From NCBI GenBank assembly GCA_902558705.1, contig CACEEW010000003.1:33046-97045 (forward strand): DNA of 64,000 bases. Direction: 5' to 3'. Positions 18,869-28,399 of this stretch are shown here, piece by piece. Made by a program: the position numbers and the translations under genes. Positions within the stretch are counted from its first letter, which is position 1, and each line of letters starts with the position of its first letter. Source of the stretch: an uncultured Pelagibacteraceae bacterium. Its GTDB lineage: Bacteria > Pseudomonadota > Alphaproteobacteria > Pelagibacterales > Pelagibacteraceae. The notes below the pieces were generated by a model. That model had not been told where the DNA came from, did not search any database, and was given only the letters and a program-made list of their open reading frames with translations.

Positions 18869-20287
18869 ATGGAAAATAATCTATCAATTGTAAAAGATAA
18901 ATTTAAAGAACTTCCAAATAATATTGAAGCTGAACAATCTGTAATTGGTTCCATACTTGTTACAAATGAAATTTTTGATGAGATAAATACTATTATTTCT
19001 AGCAATAATTTTTATGATCCAATGCATCAAAAAATTTTTGGTGCAATAGAAAACTTAATCTACAAAGGTATGTTAGCTAACCCAATTACTTTAAAAAATC
19101 ATTTTGAAGATGAAAAAGATGAATTAAATGTTCCAGAATATTTAGTGAAAATCACAAAATTTTCTACTTCAACTAGACAAGCTACTGAATACTCTAAAAT
19201 AATTTACGATATGTTTGTTAGAAGAGAATTAATCAAAATTTCAGAACAAACAATTGATACAGCTAAATTAAATGATTTAAATACCAATGGCCAAAATATT
19301 ATAGAAAACTCTGAAAGATTATTATTTGATTTAGCCGAAAAAGGTTCTTTCAATTCTTCATTAATTAAATTTGATGAAGCTATGAGACAAACAATTGAAA
19401 TGGCTTCTGCAGCATATAAAAATGAGGAAGGTATTGTTGGAGTTCCGACAGGACTGAGAGATTTAGATGATAGACTAGGTGGTCTTCATCAATCAGATTT
19501 AATTATTATTGCTGGAAGACCATCGATGGGTAAAACTGCTTTAGCAACAAATATAGCATTTAATGCTGCACAAAAATTACAAGATAGTGGAAAGACATCT
19601 TCAATTGCTTTTTTTTCACTAGAAATGTCATCAGAACAATTATCAACTAGAATATTAGCTGAACAATCAAGAATTAAATCTAATGATATTAGACGTGGAA
19701 GAATTTCAGATGAACAATTTGATAAGTTTATAGAAACATCAAAAAATATTGCAGAACTACCTTTGTATATTGATGAAACTCCAGCAATGAATATTGCAGC
19801 CATGAGCAATAGAGCTAGAAGAATAAAAAGATTAAAAGGTCTTGATATGATCGTAGTAGACTACATACAATTAATGAGAGGTTCATTTAATAATAAAGAT
19901 GGTAGAGTTCAAGAAATATCTGAAATAACACAAGGATTAAAAGCTATCGCTAAGGAATTATCAATACCAGTTGTTGCTCTATCACAATTATCAAGGGCTG
20001 TTGAGCAAAGAGATGACAAGAAGCCTCAATTATCTGATTTAAGAGAATCTGGTTCAATTGAACAGGATGCTGATGTTGTTATGTTTGTTTATAGAGAAGC
20101 TTATTATTTGGAAAGAAAAGAACCTAGACCAGCGACTGTGGAACATGCTGAATGGCAAGCAAAAATGAATGAAGTATCTAATTTAGCAGAAATTATAATT
20201 GGTAAACAAAGACATGGTCCTACTGGAAACGTAATGCTCGAGTTTGAGGCAATGTTTACTAAATTTAAAGATACTCAAAATAGCTAA
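18869..20287 (+). CDS. dnaB: Replicative DNA helicase DnaB
   Basis: Hexameric 5'-3' helicase of the replication fork (472 aa). The N-terminal DnaB domain starts at PNNIEAEQSVIGSIL. The RecA-like C-terminal domain shows Walker A IAGRPSMGKTALA near residue 215, FFSLEMSSEQL, Walker B MIVVDYIQLM, LSQLSRAVEQR and the arginine-finger region SDLRESGSIEQDADVVMFVYR. No intein is present. Location after rplI is common in proteobacteria. Confidence 0.97.
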   Translation: MENNLSIVKDKFKELPNNIEAEQSVIGSILVTNEIFDEINTIISSNNFYDPMHQKIFGAIENLIYKGMLANPITLKNHFEDEKDELNVPEYLVKITKFSTSTRQATEYSKIIYDMFVRRELIKISEQTIDTAKLNDLNTNGQNIIENSERLLFDLAEKGSFNSSLIKFDEAMRQTIEMASAAYKNEEGIVGVPTGLRDLDDRLGGLHQSDLIIIAGRPSMGKTALATNIAFNAAQKLQDSGKTSSIAFFSLEMSSEQLSTRILAEQSRIKSNDIRRGRISDEQFDKFIETSKNIAELPLYIDETPAMNIAAMSNRARRIKRLKGLDMIVVDYIQLMRGSFNNKDGRVQEISEITQGLKAIAKELSIPVVALSQLSRAVEQRDDKKPQLSDLRESGSIEQDADVVMFVYREAYYLERKEPRPATVEHAEWQAKMNEVSNLAEIIIGKQRHGPTGNVMLEFEAMFTKFKDTQNS

Positions 20288-20308
20288 ATTCCAATATAAA
20301 AGGGGTTA

Positions 20309-22696
20309 ATGATAACCCAATTTTATCAAAATATTATACTCAAAAATCCCAAATCTATTTTCATAATTTTATTGATAACATTAATTTCCTTTGGCTATCA
20401 TTCTAAAGATTTTAGATTAGATGCTTCTTCTGAAACTTTATTAATTGAGGGTGATCCTGATCTTAAGTATCTTCAAGAAATATCTGAAAGATATGGTTCA
20501 AAAGAATTTTTAATTTTAACTTATACCCCAAATGAAGCAATGGTTTCAGATGTATCAATTAATAATCTTTTAAGTCTTAAATATAAAATTCAAAGTTTAG
20601 ATTGGGTTCACAATGTAGTTACATTGCTAGATATTCCTTTACTAAATAGTTCAGATACACCTCTTCAAGAAAGGCTTAAAAGTTTTAAGACTCTCAAAGA
20701 TGAGGAAATTGATAGAAATAGAGGCTTTAATGAAATAGTTAATAGTCCAGTTTTTAGAAATTTTGTAATTAGTGAAGACGGAAAAACAAGTGGAATTATT
20801 GTATACATAAAAAAAAATGAACAGTTAAAAGATATTCAAGAAAAAACAAAAGAAGAGATTGAAAAATATAAAGATCGATTAAAAAAACAAAATCATAAAA
20901 ATATACTTGAAATTAGAGATGTTATAAAAAGTTATGAAGATATTGGTAAAATACACTTAGGTGGTATACCCATGATTGCTGATGACATGATGTCATTTAT
21001 TAAAAGTGACATAATAGTATTTGGTCTAGGAGTTCTAATATTTATTATTACAACTTTGTGGTTTGTTTTTAGAAGAATAATTTGGATTATAGTTCCAATT
21101 AGCAGTTGTTTCTTTTCTGTAATAATCATGATGGGAATATTAGGTTTACTTGGATGGAAAGTCACAGTTATATCCTCAAATTTTATAGCTTTAATGTTAA
21201 TTCTAACAATGGCGATGAATATACATATGAGCACTCGATTTTTACAGATCAGAGAAAAATATCCTCAAATGAGTACTTTAGAACTGATAACTTTAACTAC
21301 AGAAAAAATGTTTTGGCCTATACTCTATACTGTTTTAACAACTATAATCGCTTTTCTCTCTTTAGTATTTAGTGAAATAAAACCTATTATTGATTTTGGT
21401 TGGATGATGACTTTGGGTCTTATTACTTCTTTCATAATTACTTTTACACTTTTACCATCTCTAATTAATTTTGTACCTATAGAAAATATTTCAATAAAAG
21501 GAAATAAAGACTCGATAATTACATCTTTTTTTTCAAAAGTTTCACAAAGTAATCATAAAATTATTTTTATGATTACTGGTATATTAATTATATTAAGTCT
21601 TATAGGAATAAGTCGTCTTGAAGTTGAAAATAGTTTTATAAATTATTTTAATAAAAAGACTGAGATTTACAAAGGAATGAAACTTATAGACCAAAAACTT
21701 GGTGGGACCACGCCACTCGAGGTTATTTTAAAGTTTCCAAAAGAAGAAAAAGTAAAAATTGAAGAAGATGATGAGTTTGAAGATTGGGGGGAGGAAAACG
21801 AAAATGATATAGAAAAATATTGGTTTACTAAAGATAAAATTGAAAAAATTTCCTTAGTTCATAACTATTTAGATAGTTTGCCTCAAGTTGGTAAAGTCCT
21901 ATCATTTTCCTCAATTATTGATGTGGCAACACTACTTAATAATAATAAACCTTTGGGTACTTTAGAAATGGGAGTTTTATATACAAAAATACCTGAGAGT
22001 ATAAAAACAGAAATTATTGATCCTTATATATCAATTAAAAATAATGAAGCACGAATTAATCTAAGAATAATCGACTCTCAAGAAAATCTAAGGCGTAATG
22101 ATTTAATAAAAAAAATAAATTATGATTTAGAAAATCAACTTGGGCTAAAAAAAGATGAATTCAAACTTGCTGGAGTTTTAATATTATTTAATAATCTACT
22201 TCAAAGTCTCTTTAAATCGCAAATTTTAACTTTAGGATTAGTAATAATTGGAATATTTTTAATGTTTGTAATTCTTTTTAAAAATATCAAATTATCATTA
22301 ATAGGAGTAATACCAAATTTTATTGCTGCATTTTTCATATTGGGAATTATAGGATTGCTTGGGATACCTTTGGATATGATGACTATTACGATTGCTGCTA
22401 TTACTATTGGTATCGCTGTAGACAATAGTATTCATTATATTTATAGATTTAAAGAAGAGTTTACTATTTCTAAAGATTACAACAAAACAATAAATTTATG
22501 CCATTCGACTGTGGGAAAAGCAATTTTGAATACCTCTATTACAATTGTGTTTGGCTTTTCAATTTTAGTTTTATCTAAATTTATTCCTACAATTTATTTT
22601 GGAATTTTTACAGGGATTGCTATGTTGTTGGCAATGGTTTCAGTTTTGACTCTTCTTCCATCATTAATTTTATTGCTAAAGCCTTTTGGAAAATAA
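20309..22696 (+). CDS. RND-superfamily exporter (MMPL/COG1033 type)
   Basis: Inner-membrane protein of 795 aa with the duplicated RND/MMPL layout: one TM helix near residue 18, a periplasmic domain (about 40-230), five TM helices (about 233-400), a second TM/periplasmic domain unit, and a last helix bundle (about 635-790). Short motifs such as the second-half AITIGIAVDNSIHYIYRFKEE are typical of predicted RND exporters related to the hopanoid-transport HpnN group. Substrate unknown. A very acidic patch (EEDDEFEDWGEENEND) sits in the second periplasmic loop near residue 490. No membrane-fusion protein or outer-membrane partner gene is adjacent. Confidence 0.85.
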   Translation: MITQFYQNIILKNPKSIFIILLITLISFGYHSKDFRLDASSETLLIEGDPDLKYLQEISERYGSKEFLILTYTPNEAMVSDVSINNLLSLKYKIQSLDWVHNVVTLLDIPLLNSSDTPLQERLKSFKTLKDEEIDRNRGFNEIVNSPVFRNFVISEDGKTSGIIVYIKKNEQLKDIQEKTKEEIEKYKDRLKKQNHKNILEIRDVIKSYEDIGKIHLGGIPMIADDMMSFIKSDIIVFGLGVLIFIITTLWFVFRRIIWIIVPISSCFFSVIIMMGILGLLGWKVTVISSNFIALMLILTMAMNIHMSTRFLQIREKYPQMSTLELITLTTEKMFWPILYTVLTTIIAFLSLVFSEIKPIIDFGWMMTLGLITSFIITFTLLPSLINFVPIENISIKGNKDSIITSFFSKVSQSNHKIIFMITGILIILSLIGISRLEVENSFINYFNKKTEIYKGMKLIDQKLGGTTPLEVILKFPKEEKVKIEEDDEFEDWGEENENDIEKYWFTKDKIEKISLVHNYLDSLPQVGKVLSFSSIIDVATLLNNNKPLGTLEMGVLYTKIPESIKTEIIDPYISIKNNEARINLRIIDSQENLRRNDLIKKINYDLENQLGLKKDEFKLAGVLILFNNLLQSLFKSQILTLGLVIIGIFLMFVILFKNIKLSLIGVIPNFIAAFFILGIIGLLGIPLDMMTITIAAITIGIAVDNSIHYIYRFKEEFTISKDYNKTINLCHSTVGKAILNTSITIVFGFSILVLSKFIPTIYFGIFTGIAMLLAMVSVLTLLPSLILLLKPFGK

Positions 22697-22705
22697 ATTT
22701 AAATA

Positions 22706-23248
22706 ATGGAAATCATTAAAGAACTTTATAATTTAATATCTATTATAGACTTAATTTATATAGTTATAACAATTCTCTCTTTAATCAAATGTTACTCAAA
22801 AGGCTTTGTACTAAGTGTTCTAGCAATGGCAAAATGGTTATTTGCTTATGTGATAACGTTGATCATCTTCCCAAGAATAAAACCATATGTTAAAGATATA
22901 ATTGATAATGAATACATCTTAGATGTCACTCTTGGAGTTATAGTTTTTGTAATTGTAGTTTTTTTAGTACTTCTTATTAGTAAAGGTATAGGTAAAGCCA
23001 TAAAGTATACTGGTCTTGGAAGTTTAGATACTGTATTTGGATTCTTTTTTGGTTTTATTAGATCTTATATTATCTCTGTTTGTATCTTTTCAGCTGTCCA
23101 TATCGTATATAACTATGATAAATGGCCATTAAATACTGACCAATCATACATCTTTCCATATTTAGAAAAAGGTAGTAATTATTTATTAAAAGAATTTCCT
23201 AATGAAAAAACATATCAAGATTCAAAAGAAAAAATTGAGGAACTTTAA
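22706..23248 (+). CDS. cvpA: CvpA family membrane protein
   Basis: Small inner-membrane protein (180 aa) with four hydrophobic segments: about 14-32, 40-62, 72-92 and 105-128. The LIKCYSKGFVLSVLAMAKWLFAYV and GLGSLDTVFGFFFGFIRS blocks are characteristic of CvpA. Its role is poorly understood; it is linked to colicin V production and envelope integrity in enteric bacteria. The cvpA-purF pair is conserved in proteobacteria, and here the genes overlap by 47 nt. Confidence 0.9.
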   Translation: MEIIKELYNLISIIDLIYIVITILSLIKCYSKGFVLSVLAMAKWLFAYVITLIIFPRIKPYVKDIIDNEYILDVTLGVIVFVIVVFLVLLISKGIGKAIKYTGLGSLDTVFGFFFGFIRSYIISVCIFSAVHIVYNYDKWPLNTDQSYIFPYLEKGSNYLLKEFPNEKTYQDSKEKIEEL

Positions 23249-24683
23249 TCCTAAATTAAAAGAAGAATGCGGTGTATTCGGTATTAGTAATGCTAAGGAT
23301 GCCGCTGCATTAACTGCTCTTGGTCTTCATGCTCTTCAACACAGAGGACAAGAAGGATGTGGAATTGTTTCATTTGATGGAAAAAAATATTATTCAGAAA
23401 AAAAATTTGGGTTAGTTGGTGACAACTTTAATAAAGAAAAAGTTCTTAATAATCTAAAGGGTAGTTATGCAATTGGTCATAATCGTTATAGCACAACTGG
23501 TAATAATACTCTAAGAAATATTCAGCCTTTTTTTGCTGACACAAATGCAGGTGGTATTGGTGTAGCTCATAATGGAAACTTAACAAATTCAATTTCACTT
23601 AGAAATAAGTTGGTTGAAGATGGAGCTATTTTTTATACCACTTCAGATACAGAAACAATTGTGCAACTAATTGCTAAATCTAAAAGACCAAAAACGATAG
23701 ATAAAGTTGTTGATGCTATATTTCAAATACAAGGTGGCTATGCTTTAGTAATGTTGACTCAGAACTCTTTGATTGGAGTAAGAGATCCTTATGGAATTAG
23801 GCCATTAGTTATCGGTAAATTAGGAAGTAGCTATGTATTAGCATCTGAAACATGTGCTTTAGATATTATTGGTGCGAAGTTTTTAAGAGAAGTGGAAAAT
23901 GGAGAAATTGTTTTAATAGAAAATGGTGAATTAAAAAGCATAAAGCCCTTCCCTCCAAGAAAAGTCAGACCATGTGTTTTTGAATACATTTATTTTGCTA
24001 GACCAGATAGTCTCATAGATAATAAAACTGCTTATGAACACAGAAAAAATTTAGGAAAAGAACTTGCTAAAGAAAATGACATTAAAGCTGATATAATAGT
24101 TCCAGTGCCAGACTCAGGAAATGCTGCAGCTTTAGGATTTGCACAAAATTTAAATATTAATTTTGAACATGGTTTAATCAGAAATCACTATGTTGGTAGA
24201 ACTTTTATCGAACCAAGTCAAAAAATTAGAAGTTTAGGTGTTAAACTTAAATTAAATGCGAATGAAACTACAATTAAAAATAAGAAGATAATTCTTATTG
24301 ATGACTCTCTTGTGAGAGGAACCACATCACACAAGATTGTAAAAATGTTATATGATGCTGGAGCAAAAGAAGTTCATGTAAGAATAGCTTGCCCAGAGAT
24401 AAGATATCCAGATTTTTATGGAGTTGATACACCCACAAAAAAAGAATTACTTGCAGCAAATAAATCAAATGATGAAATAAGAGAGTATATCGGTGCCAAA
24501 TCCCTAAAGTTTTTATCTATAGATGGTTTGTATAGAGCTATTGGTTTTGAGAAAAGAAATGAAACTTATCCACAACTAACAGATCATTATTTTACAGGAG
24601 ATTATCCAGTAAAACCAGTTGATGAATTAGGTGACAGTAAAATAACACAATTATCATTATTAAGTACAGCTTCAAACAACTAA
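23202..24683 (+). CDS. purF: Amidophosphoribosyltransferase
   Basis: First committed enzyme of purine synthesis: glutamine + PRPP to phosphoribosylamine (493 aa). Class II glutamine amidotransferase domain: the predicted N-terminal nucleophile is Cys23 in EECGVFG, implying removal of a 22-residue propeptide, followed by HRGQEGCGIV, IGHNRYST and HNGNL. The C-terminal PRPP-binding domain has IILIDDSLVRGTTS. The start at 23202 lies inside cvpA; no closer ATG precedes the nucleophile. The C-terminal CxxC that binds an Fe-S cluster in the Bacillus enzyme is absent (DHYFTGDYP instead), so this is a cluster-free form. Confidence 0.96.
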   Translation: MKKHIKIQKKKLRNFNPKLKEECGVFGISNAKDAAALTALGLHALQHRGQEGCGIVSFDGKKYYSEKKFGLVGDNFNKEKVLNNLKGSYAIGHNRYSTTGNNTLRNIQPFFADTNAGGIGVAHNGNLTNSISLRNKLVEDGAIFYTTSDTETIVQLIAKSKRPKTIDKVVDAIFQIQGGYALVMLTQNSLIGVRDPYGIRPLVIGKLGSSYVLASETCALDIIGAKFLREVENGEIVLIENGELKSIKPFPPRKVRPCVFEYIYFARPDSLIDNKTAYEHRKNLGKELAKENDIKADIIVPVPDSGNAAALGFAQNLNINFEHGLIRNHYVGRTFIEPSQKIRSLGVKLKLNANETTIKNKKIILIDDSLVRGTTSHKIVKMLYDAGAKEVHVRIACPEIRYPDFYGVDTPTKKELLAANKSNDEIREYIGAKSLKFLSIDGLYRAIGFEKRNETYPQLTDHYFTGDYPVKPVDELGDSKITQLSLLSTASNN

Positions 24684-24685
24684 AA

Positions 24686-25243
24686 ATGAAAAAAGTAAGT
24701 TTTACAGAAATGAAAAATGGAACTAAAGATGATTATCTTTTTTTAGATAAACATGAAAAAGATTTTGCTTATAAAACCTCCGATAGAATATTAGATTTTA
24801 TGTCTAATCTTACTGAAACACTTGAAGGTTACCAAGTGTCAAGATTAGAGCATTCACTTCAAAGTGCAACTAGAGCCTATAAAAATGGTGAAAGTGAAGA
24901 AATGGTTGTTGCAGCTTTGTTGCATGATATTGGAGATGAACTCGCTCCTATGAATCATTCTGAATATGCTGCATCAATTCTTAAACCATATGTTTCAGAA
25001 AAAACCCATTGGATAATAGAAAAACATGGAGAATTTCAGATGTATTATTATGCCCATCATTTAGGTGGGAATAGAAATAAAAGGGATGATTATAAAGATC
25101 ACAAATATTATAATGACACAATCAATTTTTGTGAAAAATATGATCAAAATTCATTTGATCCTAATTATAAATCATTGCCATTGGAGTTCTTTAGACCGAT
25201 AGTTAAAAAAATTTTTTCTAGAAAGCCGTATTCTTTACTTTAA
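24686..25243 (+). CDS. HD-domain protein, candidate PhnZ/TmpB-like diiron oxygenase
   Basis: A 185-aa all-helical HD-domain protein. Predicted metal ligands in order are His56 (in LEHSLQSATRA), His80-Asp81 (AALLHDIGD), His91, His114 (WIIEKHG) and a late Asp near 153. The Glu preceding His56 and the LEH...ALLHDIG arrangement resemble the mixed-valent diiron oxygenases PhnZ and TmpB, which cleave hydroxylated aminophosphonates. An ordinary HD phosphohydrolase is the alternative. It begins 2 nt after purF, so it should be co-transcribed with purine synthesis. No 2-oxoglutarate dioxygenase partner (PhnY/TmpA) is adjacent, so substrate and even reaction type remain open. Confidence 0.6.
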   Translation: MKKVSFTEMKNGTKDDYLFLDKHEKDFAYKTSDRILDFMSNLTETLEGYQVSRLEHSLQSATRAYKNGESEEMVVAALLHDIGDELAPMNHSEYAASILKPYVSEKTHWIIEKHGEFQMYYYAHHLGGNRNKRDDYKDHKYYNDTINFCEKYDQNSFDPNYKSLPLEFFRPIVKKIFSRKPYSLL

Positions 25244-25273
25244 ATCTAATAATAAAGTACTATTTATTATCTA

Positions 25274-26569
25274 ATGATCTCATCCAAAGAACAAATAATA
25301 GAATATTTTAAAACTGGTATTAAGGAAACTAAAAATTTTAAAATCGGGATTGAGCATGAAAAATTTCTATTTAATAATGATGATAACAAAAGAGTAAATT
25401 ACTCTAAAATAAAGGAAATGTTTACAGCTTTACTTGAGTTTGGCTGGCATCCAGTTTTAGAAAAAGGAAATATAATTGGTTTAAATAAAGGTGGTAAAAA
25501 CATTACTCTTGAGCCAGGAAATCAAATTGAACTATCTGGAGATAAATTAAATACTATCCATGAAGCATGTGCAGAATCACATGATTATTTGTTTGAATTA
25601 AGACAAGTAACAAAAAAAATAGGTATTAAGATCGTAAGTGCAGGGTTTGACCCAATTTCAAAACTTAATGAAGTTCCTAACAATCCAAAAAAAAGATACG
25701 AATTAATGACAAAAGATATGCCTGAAGGAGGTGAATTAAGTCTTGATATGATGTATCGAACTTGTGGAACTCAACTCAATATCGATTACAATTCAGAACA
25801 AGATTTTATTAAAAAATTTAAAATTGTTAATTCTATCGTTCCAATTACAATTGCTTTATTTGCTAATTCTTCAATTAAAGAAAAACAAAATAGCAATTAT
25901 TTATCATACCGATCTAAAGTTTGGCAAAATACATCAAGAGGTGGATTACCAAAAGTTTTTTTTGAAAATTTGAATTTTGAAAAATATGCTGAATTTGTCA
26001 TGAATTTTCCAGTTCTATTTATTCAAGAAAAAGAAGATTATATTTCTGGAAAAAAATATTTATTTAAAGATTTTATGAATGGCAAAATTAAAGAGATCAA
26101 AAATTGTTTGCCAAATGAAAATGATTTATCTACTCATCTTAGTACAATCTTCACAGAAAATAGATTAAAAAAATACATAGAACTTAGATCAATGGATACA
26201 TGTGGGTGGGATTGTTTATGTTCAGGTCCTGCTTTTAATGTTGGAATGTTGTATGGTAATCTTGATGAGGTTTACGAATTGATATCTAAATGGGATAAAA
26301 ATAAGATAATTAATGCTTATTTAGAAGCTCCTAAAAAAGGATTTAATACTCAATTAATGGGTAAAGACCTACTTTACTGGGCCTCATACTTACTAGATTT
26401 ATCTAAAAAGGGTTTAGAAAAAAGAGACTTACTTAACAAAAGTAAAAAAAATGAAACTTTATTTCTCAATCACTTACAGAAAGTAATTGATAATAAAAAA
26501 ACAAATGCAGATCATATGATTAGTAAATTTTCTAAAAATGAAGATTTAAATGAATTGTATGACAAATAA
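25274..26569 (+). CDS. gshA: Glutamate-cysteine ligase, alphaproteobacterial/plant type
   Basis: First step of glutathione synthesis: ATP-dependent ligation of Glu and Cys. The 431-aa protein matches the plant/alphaproteobacterial GCL family: GIEHEKFLF near residue 25, NITLEPGNQIELSG, GFDPISKLNEVP, LDMMYRTCGTQLNIDY, and YIELRSMDTCGWD. It overlaps gshB by 20 nt, confirming a gshAB operon. It lies 30 nt after the HD-domain gene. Confidence 0.94.
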   Translation: MISSKEQIIEYFKTGIKETKNFKIGIEHEKFLFNNDDNKRVNYSKIKEMFTALLEFGWHPVLEKGNIIGLNKGGKNITLEPGNQIELSGDKLNTIHEACAESHDYLFELRQVTKKIGIKIVSAGFDPISKLNEVPNNPKKRYELMTKDMPEGGELSLDMMYRTCGTQLNIDYNSEQDFIKKFKIVNSIVPITIALFANSSIKEKQNSNYLSYRSKVWQNTSRGGLPKVFFENLNFEKYAEFVMNFPVLFIQEKEDYISGKKYLFKDFMNGKIKEIKNCLPNENDLSTHLSTIFTENRLKKYIELRSMDTCGWDCLCSGPAFNVGMLYGNLDEVYELISKWDKNKIINAYLEAPKKGFNTQLMGKDLLYWASYLLDLSKKGLEKRDLLNKSKKNETLFLNHLQKVIDNKKTNADHMISKFSKNEDLNELYDK

Positions 26570-27485
26570 TATTGTTGCTATCCAAGGTAATCATCCTTCT
26601 AGACTTGACCCAATAACTGACACAAGTATTTTTTTAGCAAATGAAATTCAGAATAAAAATTATAGAATATTCTATTATGATCCTAAAAATTTATCGATAA
26701 TTAATTCTAAAGTAATAGCAGAAGGATTTTTTATTAAGTTTACGTACAAACAAAAAAAGTTTTTTAAAATATTAAAAAAACAGAAGTTAGATCTCACAAA
26801 ATGTAAGTTTATCTTAATAAGACAAGACCCTCCATTTAATCTAGAATATATTTCAACAACTTATATTCTAGATTCTATCAAAACTAAGGTGAGAGTTGTT
26901 AATGATCCATCATCAATTAGAAGTATATCTGAGAAACTTTATTCAGCTAAATACCTAAAATTTATGCCTAATACTATTTTTACTCAAAATATTAATGAAA
27001 TAAAAAATTTTTTTAAAAAGAACAAAAAAATTATATTAAAACCTATCAATAGCTATAGTGGAAATAATATTCATTTATTAAAAAAATTTGATTTAAAGTT
27101 AATTAAAAAGTTTATAAAAAAACATGATCACATAATTTGTCAAAAATATTTACCAAAAATAATACATGGAGATAAAAGAGTTTTTTTAATTAATGGTAAA
27201 ATTGTAGGTGCAATATCAAGAGTCCCAAAAAAAGGTTCTTTTTTAAGTAATATGAGCAAAGGGGCTAGACCAATAAATACAAAGTTAACTAGAGTAGAAA
27301 AAAAAATATCAAAATTAGTTGCTCATAATTTAAGAAAAGAAAATATTTTTTTTGCTGGAATTGATTTTATTGATCAAAAACTAAATGGTGATATCAATGT
27401 TACATCCCCTACTGGGTTAAAAACTTATTACGATTTAACAAACATTAATTTAGCCAAAACATTTTGGAAAGAACTTAAAGCTTGA
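26550..27485 (+). CDS. gshB: Glutathione synthetase
   Basis: ATP-grasp ligase adding Gly to gamma-Glu-Cys (311 aa). Motifs include FILIRQDPPFNLEYISTTYIL, VVNDPSSIRSISEKLY, the ATP-grasp ILKPINSYSGNNIHLL, a KRVFLINGKIVGAISR strand and C-terminal INVTSPTGLKTYYD. Its start lies within gshA, and its stop overlaps the TTG start of the EamA permease. Confidence 0.94.
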   Translation: MNCMTNNIVAIQGNHPSRLDPITDTSIFLANEIQNKNYRIFYYDPKNLSIINSKVIAEGFFIKFTYKQKKFFKILKKQKLDLTKCKFILIRQDPPFNLEYISTTYILDSIKTKVRVVNDPSSIRSISEKLYSAKYLKFMPNTIFTQNINEIKNFFKKNKKIILKPINSYSGNNIHLLKKFDLKLIKKFIKKHDHIICQKYLPKIIHGDKRVFLINGKIVGAISRVPKKGSFLSNMSKGARPINTKLTRVEKKISKLVAHNLRKENIFFAGIDFIDQKLNGDINVTSPTGLKTYYDLTNINLAKTFWKELKA

Positions 27486-28339
27486 GCAATTTAACCGATC
27501 AGCAGAAAGGCTCTTTACTTGCGTTTATTGCAGTAATTTTTATCACTCCAGACTCTTTATTTATAAGACTTTCAAACGTAGATACTTGGGGGCTAGTTTT
27601 TTATAGAGGTATTATCCCTTTTTTTACAGTTTTTTTTGGTATGCTGATAATTTATAAATTAAATTTTTTTAAGATACTTTTATCTAGTGGGTATCATGGA
27701 TTAATTTATGTTGGAACATTTAGTATAACAAATATTACCTTTGTTGTTTCAATACAAAATACTAATGTGGCAAATACTTTAGTCATGATTGCTACAGCTC
27801 CGATGTTGTCAGCTATTCTTGGGGCAATTTTTTTAAAAGAACCTCCAGATAAAAAAACATGGATTTCTATTATTATTACATTTATTGCAATAATTTATAT
27901 TTTTTTTGACTCTTTAAAATTAGGAAATTTCTATGGAGATATTTTAGGATTTATCACAGCTATTGGATTAGCTGTTGGAGCAGTAACAATTCGTTCGGCG
28001 AAATCTAAAAATTTAGTCCCAGCAGCTGTAGTAGGTAAATTATTTGTAGCCACTTTTGCTCTATTTTTCATTGAAAGTTTTGTTCTTGAAAATGAAGACT
28101 TAATTATTGTCCCTTTAATGTGCATTCTATGTGTTGCTATACCTTTTGTATTAGTCACAATAGCCCCAAGATTTATACCAGCTGCAGAGGTAAATTTATT
28201 TTTCTTATTAGAGACAATTATAGGTCCAATATGGGTTTGGATGATAATTAAAGAACAGCCGAGTGTTGAGACACTTTATGGAGGTGCAGTTATAATTATC
28301 ACAATCGCTACTCATTCATTTTTAAAGCTTAGAAATTGA
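27482..28339 (+). CDS. EamA/DMT-family permease coupled to gshAB
   Basis: Ten-TM drug/metabolite transporter (285 aa) with two EamA repeats; the first repeat ends with the MIATAPMLSAILGAIFLKE motif and the second with the AAEVNLFFLLETIIGPIWVWMIIKE motif. It starts at TTG, overlapping the gshB stop (TTGA), and is therefore translationally coupled. EamA proteins export or import small metabolites; the substrate cannot be read from the sequence, but context allows a thiol, peptide or amino-acid substrate (inference). Confidence 0.85.
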   Translation: MSNLTDQQKGSLLAFIAVIFITPDSLFIRLSNVDTWGLVFYRGIIPFFTVFFGMLIIYKLNFFKILLSSGYHGLIYVGTFSITNITFVVSIQNTNVANTLVMIATAPMLSAILGAIFLKEPPDKKTWISIIITFIAIIYIFFDSLKLGNFYGDILGFITAIGLAVGAVTIRSAKSKNLVPAAVVGKLFVATFALFFIESFVLENEDLIIVPLMCILCVAIPFVLVTIAPRFIPAAEVNLFFLLETIIGPIWVWMIIKEQPSVETLYGGAVIIITIATHSFLKLRN

Positions 28340-28399
28340 TAAGCTTGTCACAATTAAGACTTGATTTAATAATAGATCGCGAATAGTTACATCGGTTTT

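Noticed and set aside
19489..19809. 106-codon frame opposite dnaB
   Set aside because: Antisense to the conserved helicase core.
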